Assembly: GCF_029892105.1 (NCBI RefSeq)
Contig: NZ_JARZAJ010000012.1
Coordinates: forward strand, 124,001 to 188,000
Length of the DNA: 64,000 nucleotides
DNA from: Kitasatospora sp. GP82
Lineage (GTDB): Bacteria > Actinomycetota > Actinomycetes > Streptomycetales > Streptomycetaceae
Direction of reading: 5' to 3'
Shown here piece after piece: positions 9,025 through 17,064 of this stretch. The notes beneath the pieces are model-generated. The model was not told where the DNA came from, searched no databases, and saw nothing but the letters and a program-made list of their open reading frames with translations. Each line of letters begins with the position of its first letter. Positions within the stretch are counted from its first letter, which is position 1. Position numbers and translations under genes: made by a program.

Positions 9025-9665
9025 GTCCGTCCCTTCTCGCCTACGACGGCAGCGGTATCGACGGGAGCCTGTACACCCAGGTGATCGGCTGGGCGCACTC
9101 CGCGCCGAACTGGTTCGACCAGCTGGTCAAGGTCTGGTCGAGCATCGGCCTCGGGCTGTTCGCGGTCTTCATGCTCTACGGCTGGTGGAAGGCGCGTGCC
9201 GACAACTCCGTGGTGATGGCCAGGGTGCTGGCCTCGCCGCTGGTCGTGATCGGCGCGTACGTGGTGAACTCCGGCCTGAAGAGCATGGTCGAGGAGAACC
9301 GCCCCTGTCAGCAGATGCCCACCAGCGTCACCCTCGAGGTCTGCCCGGCCGCCGGTGACTGGTCCTTCCCGAGCAACCACTCGGTGATCGCCTTCGCCGC
9401 CGCCACCGCGCTCGTCTTCGCCTACCGCAGGCTCGGCTGGGTGGCCATGGTCTTCGCCGCCCTGATGGCCGCCTCGCGGGTCTGGGTCGGCGTGCACTAC
9501 CCGCACGACGTGGCGGTGGGCGCGCTGGTCGGTGTCGTGATCGGCATTCCGCTCGCGCTGCTGGCGGGTCGCCTGGCGCCGCTGGTGGACCGGCTGCGCA
9601 GTGGTCCGCTGGCTCCCGTCCTGGGTGCCGGGCCGGTCCCGGTGATGGAGTGGCAGGGCCGCTGA
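9021..9665 (+). CDS. PAP2-family membrane phosphatase
   Basis: 214 residues with about six membrane helices. All three motifs of the type 2 phosphatidic acid phosphatase superfamily are present: KSMVEENRP (87-95), PSNH (117-120) and SRVWVGVHYPHD (152-163). The nucleophile is H159 and the general acid H120. Members dephosphorylate lipid phosphates such as undecaprenyl pyrophosphate or phosphatidic acid at the outer membrane face. The GTG start lies inside the DedA stop, so the pair is translationally coupled and may act on the same lipid carrier. A perfect hairpin follows at 9738. Confidence 0.88.
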   Translation: MSPSLLAYDGSGIDGSLYTQVIGWAHSAPNWFDQLVKVWSSIGLGLFAVFMLYGWWKARADNSVVMARVLASPLVVIGAYVVNSGLKSMVEENRPCQQMPTSVTLEVCPAAGDWSFPSNHSVIAFAAATALVFAYRRLGWVAMVFAALMAASRVWVGVHYPHDVAVGALVGVVIGIPLALLAGRLAPLVDRLRSGPLAPVLGAGPVPVMEWQGR

Positions 9666-9737
9666 CCGCAGCGGTGGGGGCGCTGATCGACCCCCTGTAC
9701 GCCCCTTGTGCGCGCTGTCGCGCAGGGAGAGCATGGT

Positions 9738-9769
9738 GAGCCGGGCGAGGGAGAATCCTCGCCCGGCTC
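9738..9769 (+). terminator. hairpin terminator after the dedA-pap2 operon
   Basis: Perfect 13-bp stem (9738-9750 with 9757-9769) closed by the six-base loop GAGAAT, 72 bases after the PAP2 stop and before the next promoter. Confidence 0.8.
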
Positions 9770-9827
9770 AGTCGTTCCCGCGCTCGCGCAGGCGGGTGGT
9801 GAACGGCCCGGTGGAGGGGGATGTCCG

Positions 9828-10343
9828 ATGGCATACCAGCTCGAAATCACCCAGGGCGACTGGCCCGCCGAGGAGTTCGCCAAAGGGGTCGAGGGGATCC
9901 TGGCCGAGAGCATGGTGCTCACCCTCGCTACCGCGGGCCCCGAGTACGGCCCGCATGCCAACCTCGCCTTCTTCGCCCACGACGAGGACATGGTGCTGTA
10001 CTTCGTCAGCGAGCGCTCCACCCGGCACAGCCGGAACCTGGGCGAGGAGGTCAGAGCCGCGGCCACCGTCTTCCTGCCCCCGCCGGTCTTCGGCGAGCAG
10101 CTGCGCGGCGTCCAGCTGACCGGCAGTGCGGGTGAGGCGTGGGGGCGGCAGGCGGAGGCGGCGATGGCGGCGTACCAGCGGCGCTACCCCGCGTTCGCCC
10201 AGGACCCCGAGGTGCGGCACCAGTTCCTGACCGGCGCCGGGGCGGCGGCGCTGTACCGGTTCCAGGTGGAGCGGCTGACGGCGGTGGACGAGCCGCACTT
10301 CGGGCGGCGCAACTACCTGCGGGCCCGGGTGCTGCGGGGCTGA
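9828..10343 (+). CDS. pyridoxamine-5'-phosphate-oxidase-like (split-barrel flavin) protein
   Basis: 171 residues. The N-terminal half has the FMN/F420-binding split barrel typical of PPOX-class proteins, with segments MVLTLATAGPEYGPHANLAFF and LYFVSERSTRHSRNL in the usual order. A helical C-terminal part (about 115-150) is followed by a final strand, FQVERLTAVDEPHFG. The ATG at 9828 follows a GGAGGGGG. The exact substrate is unknown; heme or F420 chemistry and general stress roles are known in the superfamily. The 3' end of the gene is part of a 45-base near-tandem duplication. Confidence 0.75.
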   Translation: MAYQLEITQGDWPAEEFAKGVEGILAESMVLTLATAGPEYGPHANLAFFAHDEDMVLYFVSERSTRHSRNLGEEVRAAATVFLPPPVFGEQLRGVQLTGSAGEAWGRQAEAAMAAYQRRYPAFAQDPEVRHQFLTGAGAAALYRFQVERLTAVDEPHFGRRNYLRARVLRG

Positions 10344-10395
10344 GTGCCGCTGAGGCGAGTGCTGCGGGCCCGAGTGCTGCGGGGCTGAGTGCCGC
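10319..10395. repeat. near-perfect tandem duplication, 45-base period
   Basis: The 22-mer from GTGCTGCGGGGCTGAGTGCC onward occurs at 10329-10350 and again at 10374-10395. Extending leftward, 32 bases match with one mismatch. The first copy contains the stop of the preceding gene, so the second is a downstream duplicate of the gene end. Confidence 0.75.
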
Positions 10396-10430
10396 CGGGC
10401 TGAGAGATTTCCGCGCGACCATGGCGCCAG

Positions 10431-10444
10431 GTTGGCTGTACAAC
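10431..10444. promoter_or_regulatory. GTTG-N6-CAAC operator, copy 1
   Basis: GTTGGCTGTACAAC, 96 bases before the ATG of the flavin oxidase gene. It is identical base for base to the copy at 44634. It is one of five such sites upstream of phosphonate- and phospholipid-related genes. The proposed binder is the UTRA-type GntR regulator encoded at 53284. Confidence 0.6.
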
Positions 10445-10453
10445 TTAGGCTGC

Positions 10454-10467
10454 GTTGTATGTACAAC
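10454..10467. promoter_or_regulatory. GTTG-N6-CAAC operator, copy 2
   Basis: GTTGTATGTACAAC, a perfect palindrome over the six-base arms GTTGTA and TACAAC, 73 bases before the oxidase ATG. Its centre is 23 bases from that of copy 1, about two helical turns, which would suit cooperative binding. Confidence 0.65.
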
Positions 10468-10539
10468 TCTTGCGATCGGTTCATCTCCCCGCAGTCGGGA
10501 GGACGCCCCTCGGTCACCTCGGCGCCCCAACCTGTCCGC

Positions 10540-11661
10540 ATGAGAATCGTCGTCGTAGGAGCAGGCGTGCTCGGCACCATGCACGCCTGGCAGGCCGTCG
10601 AACGCGGCCACGAGGTCGTCCACCTGGAGCGCGAGAGCGAGGCGCGCGGCGCCTCCGTACGCAACTTCGGCCTGGTCTGGGTCAGCGGCCGCGCCGCCGG
10701 TGAGGAGCTGGCCGTCGCCCAGCGTGCCCGCGAGCTGTGGGCCGGGATCGGCGAGCGGGTGCCCGGTCTGTGCTTCCGGCCCAACGGCTCGCTCACCATG
10801 ATCCGTACCGAGGCCGAACTGGCCGTCGCCGAGCAGGCGTTGACCCTGCCCGACGCCCAGGAGCGTGGCTACCGCCTGCTCGACGCCGCTGAGGCGCGGG
10901 CCAAGAACCCGGCCCTGCGCGGTAAGCACCTCGGTGCCCTGTGGTGCCCCCGGGACGCCGCCGTTGAACCCCGGCTGGCCCAGCCCGCGCTGCGCGCCGC
11001 GCTCCAGGCCAGCGGCCGCTACACCTTCCTCCCCGGCCGTGAGGTCCGCGAGGTGATCGGCGAGAACGCGGTGCGCGACGACCACGGCCAGGTGCACCAG
11101 GGCGACCTGGTCATCCTCTGCACCGGAGCCTGGCTCGGCGGCCTGGTCCGGGAGCTGGCGCCCGAACTGCCCGTCCGCAAGGTGCGGTTGCAGATGATGC
11201 AGACCGACCCGCTGGACGAGCCGCTCACCACCTCCGTCGCCGACGGCGACAGCTTCCGCTACTACCCCGCCTTCGAGGGCAGCGCACTCGACCGGCTGGA
11301 GGCCGTCCAGCCGCAGCCGCCCGTCGCCGCCGAGCACCGGATGCAGCTGCTGATGGTCCAGCGCCAGGACGGCGGACTGACCATCGGCGACACCCACGAG
11401 TACGACCAGCCCTTCGGCTTCGACGTGGTCGAGGAGCCGTACGAGCATCTGTCCGCCGTGGCGGAGGAGTTGCTCGGCCGACCGCTGCCGCGCATCCGGC
11501 GCCGCTGGGCCGGGGTCTACGCCCAGACCGTCGACACCACCCGGGTCGTCCACCGCGAGCAGGTCCGCGACGGCGTCTGGCTGGTCACCGGACCCGGTGG
11601 CCGAGGAATGACCTGCTCCCCGGCGATCGCCGAAACCACCGCCCGACTCTGCAACCTGTAA
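10540..11661 (+). CDS. FAD-dependent amine oxidase of the phosphonate-associated TIGR03364 type
   Basis: 373 residues. A Rossmann FAD motif GAGVLG at 7-12 starts a DAO/glycine-oxidase fold, and the C-terminal FAD contact GPGGRGMTCSP is clear. The close pairing with a phosphonatase-like hydrolase is the hallmark context of the TIGR03364 family, found among 2-aminoethylphosphonate (AEP) genes. The likely reaction is oxidative removal of the amine from AEP or an N-methylated AEP, giving phosphonoacetaldehyde; that substrate is inferred from context. The ATG at 10540 was chosen because the Rossmann strand begins there. Two GTTG-N6-CAAC sites precede it, and 11 bases separate it from the hydrolase gene. 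Confidence 0.82.
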   Translation: MRIVVVGAGVLGTMHAWQAVERGHEVVHLERESEARGASVRNFGLVWVSGRAAGEELAVAQRARELWAGIGERVPGLCFRPNGSLTMIRTEAELAVAEQALTLPDAQERGYRLLDAAEARAKNPALRGKHLGALWCPRDAAVEPRLAQPALRAALQASGRYTFLPGREVREVIGENAVRDDHGQVHQGDLVILCTGAWLGGLVRELAPELPVRKVRLQMMQTDPLDEPLTTSVADGDSFRYYPAFEGSALDRLEAVQPQPPVAAEHRMQLLMVQRQDGGLTIGDTHEYDQPFGFDVVEEPYEHLSAVAEELLGRPLPRIRRRWAGVYAQTVDTTRVVHREQVRDGVWLVTGPGGRGMTCSPAIAETTARLCNL

Positions 11662-11672
11662 GGGTATTAGTG

Positions 11673-12353
11673 ATGACCACCGCTGACATCCGGCTCGTCG
11701 TGCTCGACATGGCCGGCACCACCGTCGCCGACGACGGACTGGTCGAGCAGGCCTTCCTGGCCGCCGCCGACAAGCTCGGCGTCGAGGCCGGAAGCGAGCA
11801 GCACCAGCAGATGCTGGACTACGTCCGCACCACCATGGGCGAGTCCAAGATCTCAGTCTTCCGCCACCTCTTCGAGGACGAGGAGCGCGCCCAGCGCGCC
11901 AACGTCGCCTTCGAGGCCGCCTACCACGACCTGATCGACGCCGGACACTGCGCCGCCCTCCCCGGCGCCGCCGAGGCGATCGGCCGACTCCGTGCCGACG
12001 GACGCTCCGTGGTGCTCACCACCGGCTTCTCCCGGGCCACCCAGGACCGCATCCTCGCCGCCCTCGGCTGGCAGGACATCGCCGACCTCACCCTCTGCCC
12101 CGCCGAGGCCGGCCGCGGCCGCCCCTACCCCGACCTGGCACTCACCGCCCTGCTGCGCACCCGCACCGACTCGGTGCGGCAGCTCGCGGTCGTCGGGGAC
12201 ACCGGGTACGACATGCTGACGGGCGTGCGCGCCGGAGCGAGCGTGGTGGCCGGTGTGCTGACCGGTGCCCACCGCGAGGACCGCCTGCGCGCCGACGGCG
12301 CCACCCATGTGCTCGGCTCGATCGCGGAACTGCCCGCGCTGCTGGCGGGCTGA
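11673..12353 (+). CDS. phosphonatase-like HAD hydrolase
   Basis: 226 residues. The first HAD motif is DMAGT, with nucleophile D12 and A14 where ordinary HAD enzymes have a second aspartate. This DxAGT form marks phosphonoacetaldehyde hydrolase (PhnX) and its close relatives. In the cap, MGESK at 55-59 aligns by eye with the PhnX segment holding the Schiff-base lysine, so K59 may be catalytic. An arginine replaces the usual lysine before GDTGYD, another phosphonatase trait. It would split phosphonoacetaldehyde into acetaldehyde and phosphate, supplied by the oxidase encoded upstream. A GTG at 11670 is an equally possible start. Confidence 0.82.
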   Translation: MTTADIRLVVLDMAGTTVADDGLVEQAFLAAADKLGVEAGSEQHQQMLDYVRTTMGESKISVFRHLFEDEERAQRANVAFEAAYHDLIDAGHCAALPGAAEAIGRLRADGRSVVLTTGFSRATQDRILAALGWQDIADLTLCPAEAGRGRPYPDLALTALLRTRTDSVRQLAVVGDTGYDMLTGVRAGASVVAGVLTGAHREDRLRADGATHVLGSIAELPALLAG

Positions 12354-12377
12354 TACCGCCGGTCCGTTTCTGCTGGT

Positions 12378-12409
12378 CCGGTCCGCCGTGGTTGCGCACG
12401 GCGGACCGG
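12378..12409 (+). terminator. hairpin terminator after the oxidase-hydrolase operon
   Basis: Perfect 13-bp stem (12378-12390 with 12397-12409) and a six-base loop GTTGCG, 24 bases after the hydrolase stop. Confidence 0.8.
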
Positions 12410-12501
12410 ATGCGTCGTTTTCGGCTGCGCGGACCGCGCTTCATATGCCAACATATGCCCCTCAGTTGACCGAAAGTCAGGTCGGCGATCGGGGGAATGA
12501 C

Positions 12502-13566
12502 GTGATCAACGGAAATGCGCAGCCCATCCCCGGCTGGGACGGCGGCGACGGCAACAGTGCCTACCTCGACAAGACCCTGCGGTACGCCCCGGTTGAGACC
12601 GTCCTCGACGACCGGGTGGCCGGGCGGGTGGTCGCCGCGCTCTGGTTCAGGGCATGGGCGGTCTCGACCATCTGCTTCCTGCTGCTCTTCCTGGTGGGCA
12701 TCATCCTGGCCCTGCTCACCGGGAACTCGCTCGGCAGCTCCTACGGGGGCACGGCACTCGGCGCCCTCCAGACGAACGACGGCGGACTCGGCGCCCCCCT
12801 GATGATCGCCGCGCCGATCGTCAGCGGCGTGCTGTTCTGGGTGCTGCTCCTCGTCAGCAAGCTCAACGAACCGATCGGCGAATGGCGGGTGCTGCTGCAC
12901 GACCGCGACGACGCCGAATCCACCTACTCCAGGATCCGGGAGGTGGTGCTGCGCAGGCGCTTCGAGCTCGCCGCCGCCGATCGCTGGACGGTCGAGCCCG
13001 GGCGCGAGAGGTCCGTCCGGATGCGACTGGTGCTCAGCCAGGGGGACTGCCAGGCGACCATCTCGGTCTTCCGCTACGGCACCAGCCTCTACCTCGGCTG
13101 GCAGATGTGGCGCACCCGTAGCGGCACCCGGCTCCTGCTCCGCTACCTGACCGACCTGGCCGGCAGCCTCAAGGGCCGCGCCGGCCTCCAGTGGGCGATG
13201 CTGCGCACCGAGAGCACCCGCGCGATGCGCGAGGCCGTGCACGCGGCCTGCCGCGAGGGTCTGCTGGTGGCGATCGAGCGCGAGCAGGTGCCTCTCTCGG
13301 CGGGCTTTCCGGACGGCAACATCCCGATGGTCACCTATGCCGGTTCCGAGGGTGCGTCTGCCGCGCCGTACGCTGGCGCGCCTGCCGCTCCCGCTGCGCC
13401 GTACGCCGCTGCGCCCGGCGCTCCGTCCGCCCCGCTCTCCTCCGGTGTGCCGCCGCAGTACGCGGGACAGGCTCCCCCTCCCCCTCCGGCTACCGCGCCT
13501 GCGGTGCCGCCTGCACCGGCCGGGCCGCCGGTCGCCAAGCCGTGGCCGGAGCCTGAGCAGCAGTGA
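12502..13566 (+). CDS. membrane protein, first gene of the EACC1-caspase operon
   Basis: 354 residues from the GTG at 12502, which follows GGGGGAA at a good distance. Two membrane helices lie near 50-75 and 95-118. A soluble cytoplasmic domain (about 125-275) follows, then a Pro/Ala-rich tail of about 80 residues with repeated APYA/APAA units. No enzymatic motif is seen and I do not recognise the family. It overlaps the next gene by four bases (GTGA), so it belongs to the same operon as the EACC1 and caspase-like genes. It may anchor or sense at the membrane; that is inference. Confidence 0.7.
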   Translation: MINGNAQPIPGWDGGDGNSAYLDKTLRYAPVETVLDDRVAGRVVAALWFRAWAVSTICFLLLFLVGIILALLTGNSLGSSYGGTALGALQTNDGGLGAPLMIAAPIVSGVLFWVLLLVSKLNEPIGEWRVLLHDRDDAESTYSRIREVVLRRRFELAAADRWTVEPGRERSVRMRLVLSQGDCQATISVFRYGTSLYLGWQMWRTRSGTRLLLRYLTDLAGSLKGRAGLQWAMLRTESTRAMREAVHAACREGLLVAIEREQVPLSAGFPDGNIPMVTYAGSEGASAAPYAGAPAAPAAPYAAAPGAPSAPLSSGVPPQYAGQAPPPPPATAPAVPPAPAGPPVAKPWPEPEQQ

Positions 13567-14813
13567 CGGCGGATCAGGGGCGTGGAGGCGTACTGCTGGG
13601 GAGCGACGAGTACGGGAGTGCGGCCTGGGTCGGCCTGCGGCTGGCGCCGGCCCGGCGGCTGAAGGACCACCGGGGCTACGCCGGCCTGCCGGAGCCGCAG
13701 CGCTGGTCCGAGACGGGCGCCGCCGAACTCGCCTGGCTGGCGGCTCGGACGGCCGACGGGGGCGGCGTCCGGTTCGAACTGCGTCACACCGCCCGGGAGG
13801 GCCTGCTGCACTCGGTACTGCTGGCGCGGGCCGGCGGCCCCACCCCGCAGGCCGCGGAGACCGCTGCCCGGCAACTGGCCGCCCGAATGGCGCAGTTGCC
13901 TCCGCACGTCCAATGCCGGGCGATCGACGACCGGGCCGAGCTGTCCGCCGAGCTCAACTCGCTGGACTCGAACGGCGGTCCGCCCGAGTGCGTGGACCTG
14001 CGCGAGTTCGGCAAACGGGTCGAGGTCCGGCCCATCCGCCGGACGGACTCCACCCGCGCCAACGCGCTCATCGCCACACCCCTCGGCCCGGCCGGGCGTC
14101 CGTGGGAGCCGGTCTGGGCCGAACTGGCCAGGCAGGAGCGGCCCACCGCGCTCTCGGTCTGCCTGGAGCCGACCAGGCTGCCACCCGCCGTCGAGCCGGT
14201 CCTGCACCAGTTCGCGGCCGAGTACCAGCGGCTGGCCACCCCGAGACCCGGCAACCCGGTCTGGGGCGGCGCGCAGCTCGGCGACCCGTCCGCCGAGGCG
14301 GGCCGCGCCTTCTTCGCGGACGCCGTCCACCGCTACCTGGGCCCCTGCTTCAGGCTCCGGGTCACCCTCGCCGCCGCCGGACCGCTGCCGACGGGGCTGG
14401 CCGAACTGGTCGCCGACCAACTGGGCCCGGAGCCGTCGGGCTCCAGCCAGTCGGGCGGCGGCCGGCCGGGCGGTGCGGCGGTCCTCACTCCGGGCGGTGC
14501 GGCGGTCCTCACTCCGAGCGGGCGCGACCGGCCGTACGCCTGGCGCAACCTGACGCAGCTGCGCCTCGACCCGCTGCCCGACGGCCACCACAGGGGCCTG
14601 GACCCGTCCCTCTGGACCGAGATCGAGGCCCTGCTCGCCGTCCTGGTGGACCGGTACGAGGCGGCCGCCGCCTTCCGCCTCCCCTACGAGGTCGGCGGGC
14701 GGCCCGCCCTGTTCGCCGAGCCCGGCCCGCCGGCCCGGCCACAGCCCGCGCAGTCGTCGGCGACGACCGCTTCCAGCGGATCCGGCGACACCACCCGCCC
14801 CGTATTCGACTGA
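13563..14813 (+). CDS. uncharacterised protein of the EACC1-caspase operon
   Basis: 416 residues with no signal peptide or membrane helix. It looks like a mixed alpha/beta protein with an Arg-rich middle, a low-complexity stretch around residues 300-320 that contains an immediate repeat (GGAAVLTP twice), and a disordered Ser/Thr/Pro tail. No catalytic or nucleotide-binding motif was found by eye. It starts with GTG overlapping the stop of the previous gene and ends 32 bases before the EACC1 gene. It may be a recognition or adaptor component of the system, an inference from operon position only. Confidence 0.65.
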   Translation: MTADQGRGGVLLGSDEYGSAAWVGLRLAPARRLKDHRGYAGLPEPQRWSETGAAELAWLAARTADGGGVRFELRHTAREGLLHSVLLARAGGPTPQAAETAARQLAARMAQLPPHVQCRAIDDRAELSAELNSLDSNGGPPECVDLREFGKRVEVRPIRRTDSTRANALIATPLGPAGRPWEPVWAELARQERPTALSVCLEPTRLPPAVEPVLHQFAAEYQRLATPRPGNPVWGGAQLGDPSAEAGRAFFADAVHRYLGPCFRLRVTLAAAGPLPTGLAELVADQLGPEPSGSSQSGGGRPGGAAVLTPGGAAVLTPSGRDRPYAWRNLTQLRLDPLPDGHHRGLDPSLWTEIEALLAVLVDRYEAAAAFRLPYEVGGRPALFAEPGPPARPQPAQSSATTASSGSGDTTRPVFD

Positions 14814-14845
14814 ACAACTCGCCTATCAGAGATGGGAATTGCCGT

Positions 14846-15202
14846 ATGAGCCCGATCGTGATCGCCTTCGACGCCGACCAGGAGACCGCCGACGAGGACG
14901 CCAGGGCGCTGCAACGGAAGCTGGACCGCGACGGTGAGCTGCGCGGCCATGTGTCCAACCGCATCGTCCCGCCCCGGCCGGGCGAGCAGGGCGGTGTCGC
15001 GGACGCCGTCGAGATCGCCTCCGTCGTGGGACCGCTGGTGATCGAGCCGCTCTGCATCTGGCTGACCGCCCGGCTCCGCAAGGGCAAGGTCGCCGTCGAG
15101 CTGACCAGGCCGGACGGCACCGCGCTCAAGGTCGAGGGGGAGGACACCGCCGACACGGCCGAACTCCTCAATCAGGTACGGGACTTCCTCTCCGCCGAGT
15201 GA
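14846..15202 (+). CDS. EACC1-type effector-associated protein
   Basis: 118 residues. The small protein resembles effector-associated constant component 1, a predicted small adaptor found next to caspase, trypsin and NTPase genes in actinobacterial conflict systems. Features seen: an N-terminal strand SPIVIAFDAD, a helix with LQRKLDRDGELRG, a central hydrophobic helix ASVVGPLVIEPLCIWLTARL, and a C-terminal beta unit VAVELTRPDGTALKVEGED. The stop shares one base with the ATG of the caspase-like gene (TGATG), so it is co-translated with the presumed effector. Family recognition is from memory; a profile search would settle it. Confidence 0.72.
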   Translation: MSPIVIAFDADQETADEDARALQRKLDRDGELRGHVSNRIVPPRPGEQGGVADAVEIASVVGPLVIEPLCIWLTARLRKGKVAVELTRPDGTALKVEGEDTADTAELLNQVRDFLSAE

Positions 15203-16287
15203 TGCCCCCCGCATCCTGGCCCGCTCTGCTCCCGGACCGGCAGACCTCCTGGGCCGTCCTGGTCGCGGTCTCCGGCTACACCGACCCTGAACTCCCCGAC
15301 CTGCCACAGGCGGTGGACTCGGTGGAGCGGCTGGCGGACGCGCTCACCGGCCCCGACGGCGTACTCGACCGGGCCCGGGTCATCCGACTGGTCGACCCGC
15401 AGACCCCCGGCGAAGTGCTGGCCGCGCTCGCAGAGGCCGCAGCCTCCGCACGCGGCCTGCTCCTCTTCCACTACGTCGGCCACGGCGTGACCGGTGCGGA
15501 CGAACGGCTGCACCTCGCCCTGCCCGGCACCGACGGTGACCCCGACCACGCGGCCCGTACCTCACTGGCGGCGGAGGCGGTGTTCGCCACCATGCACGGC
15601 GCGGCGGCGTGGTCGGTGGCACTGCTCGACTGCTGCTTCTCGGGCCTGGCCCTGGACGCACCCTCGGCCGCCGACGTCCACCTGCTCACCGCCGCCGACC
15701 GGGACCGCAAGGCCCTGATCCCGCAGGGCAGCCAAGTCACCGGCTTCACCGCCGAGTTGCTGCGCGTACTGGACGAAGGCGTTCCCGACGGCCCCGAACA
15801 CCTGGACCTGTCCCTGCTCCACCGCCGCCTCGCGGTGGCGCTGGGCACGGTCCCGGCCGGTGCGCCGGTCGGCTCGCGGGCGCCCAACCCCTGCCAGCGG
15901 TCGGTCGGTTCGAGCGGTGAACTCGCCCTGGCGAGGAACCCCGCCCACGGCACCGCGCTGAGCCGTGACGGCCTGCGCGCCCGTGCCCGCTTCGCCTACC
16001 GGGTCGCCGAGGTCAGACATCTGAAGCAGCCCTGGCGGCAGGCCCAGGCCGCCGCCCTGCTCGCCGGTATCGCCGCCGACGCCACGGCCTCGCTCGGCCC
16101 CGACGACCCCGACACCCTCCGGCTGCGGCACGCCCATGCCTCGCTGACCGGTACCGCACACGGCCGGCAGGCCGCGCTCGACCTCTTCACACCCCTGCTC
16201 GCCCACATGGCGGCCGTCCTCGCCCCCGACGACGCGATCCTCGTCGCCGCCCGCGACAGTGCCGCCCACTGGTCGGCGAGAACGTGA
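15202..16287 (+). CDS. caspase-like (clan CD) peptidase effector
   Basis: 361 residues. The N-terminal half is a caspase fold: the strand SWAVLVAVSGY, a catalytic histidine in HYVGHG (H94) and a catalytic cysteine in DCCFSG (C145). The C-terminal 150 residues are helical, without a clear family. Prokaryotic caspases paired with EACC1 proteins are predicted effectors of immunity or programmed cell death. No NTPase or trypsin-like sensor is present in this operon, so activation must come from the two unknown upstream proteins or another locus. Start is ATG 15202; a GTG at 15199 is possible. Confidence 0.8.
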   Translation: MPPASWPALLPDRQTSWAVLVAVSGYTDPELPDLPQAVDSVERLADALTGPDGVLDRARVIRLVDPQTPGEVLAALAEAAASARGLLLFHYVGHGVTGADERLHLALPGTDGDPDHAARTSLAAEAVFATMHGAAAWSVALLDCCFSGLALDAPSAADVHLLTAADRDRKALIPQGSQVTGFTAELLRVLDEGVPDGPEHLDLSLLHRRLAVALGTVPAGAPVGSRAPNPCQRSVGSSGELALARNPAHGTALSRDGLRARARFAYRVAEVRHLKQPWRQAQAAALLAGIAADATASLGPDDPDTLRLRHAHASLTGTAHGRQAALDLFTPLLAHMAAVLAPDDAILVAARDSAAHWSART

Positions 16288-16356
16288 TCGGCCGTCACCT
16301 GCGCGTCGTATCGTCGCGGTGGGTCCCCGACCGTCCAGCACGTACAGGGGCTTGCC

Positions 16357-16626
16357 GTGCACCAGCTCACCTACGGTGACATCAAGGCCGCCGCCGACCG
16401 GATCGCCGGTCGGGTCCGTCCCGTTGCGCTCGCTCCCGTGAAGGTCGCCAGGCTCCGTTCCAACGGTGCCGACGTGCGCCAGGCCGGCTCGGAGTACGCC
16501 GAAGCCCTCGCCGCGCTGACCACTCACGCGTACGCACCGGAGGAGGGCGAGCGGACCGCCGTCGTCCTGTGCGGCGCCAACACCGACCCCACCGACCTGG
16601 CGGCGGGCGGCCCCGGGGCGAACTGA
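16357..16626 (+). pseudogene. internally deleted PLP-dependent serine/threonine dehydratase relic
   Basis: An 89-residue open frame that looks like three pieces of a roughly 310-residue dehydratase joined in frame. Residues 1-28 (LTYGDIKAAADRIAGRVRPV) match the usual N-terminus. Residues 29-53 (KVARLRSNGADV, SEYAEALAA) match a middle segment. Residues 57-80 (GERTAVVLCGANTDPTDLA) match the usual C-terminus. The PLP lysine segment and more than 200 residues are gone, so it cannot be active. GTG 16357 has AGGGG upstream and may still be translated. The family match is from memory of such sequences. Confidence 0.6.
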
Positions 16627-16652
16627 CCTCCCGGTGGCCCTGCGTGGCGTGC

Positions 16653-16862
16653 TCAGCCCAGCCGGGGCCGATCCCGCCACGCCGTGCCGTGCATGGGCAG
16701 CCAGCCATGTCCGATGCACCACTGGCAGGGCTCCGGCACCGTCCCGCTCCCCATGACGGCGCCGCGCACCCCCATGCGTACGCGGTAGCGCACCCCGTCG
16801 GCGCAGTACGGGCAGGGCACCTTGAACGCCACGGACCTGGTTCGCTGCTGGCCTTCGCTCAT
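16653..16862 (-). CDS. small zinc-ribbon protein
   Basis: 69 residues with two CxxC knuckles, PCPYC and PCQWC, separated by a basic and glycine-rich loop. That pattern suggests one structural zinc ion, as in DnaJ-type or ribosome-associated small zinc ribbons. There is no signal peptide. The ATG at 16862 is preferred over the longer frame upstream, which would read through intergenic DNA. Function is unknown. Confidence 0.6.
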   Translation of the reverse strand: MSEGQQRTRSVAFKVPCPYCADGVRYRVRMGVRGAVMGSGTVPEPCQWCIGHGWLPMHGTAWRDRPRLG

Positions 16863-16924
16863 GCGCCCAGTATTCCTGCGGACCGGGCCCGGCACACGAA
16901 CCCGTCCTGGGCGGGCTACGTGGC

Positions 16925-16950
16925 GGATTCGTGTGCCGGATTCGTGTGCC
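16925..16950. repeat. 13-base tandem repeat
   Basis: GGATTCGTGTGCC occurs twice head to tail, at 16925-16937 and 16938-16950, in the gap between the zinc-ribbon gene and the truncated protease. No function is apparent. Confidence 0.7.
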
Positions 16951-17064
16951 ACGGCCCGGGAGTGGCCAGCCGCTTCCGAGTGCGCACGTGGGCCCAGATG
17001 GGGAGTGCATCGGCCGCACCGTTCGGTACTCAGCGGCCGATGGCTGGTGGTGGGCCGTGAGGCG

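Noticed and set aside
13335..14591. 418-codon minus-strand open frame across the second gene of the EACC1 operon
   Set aside because: No ribosome site and shadow-like composition; the plus-strand genes overlap perfectly as an operon.
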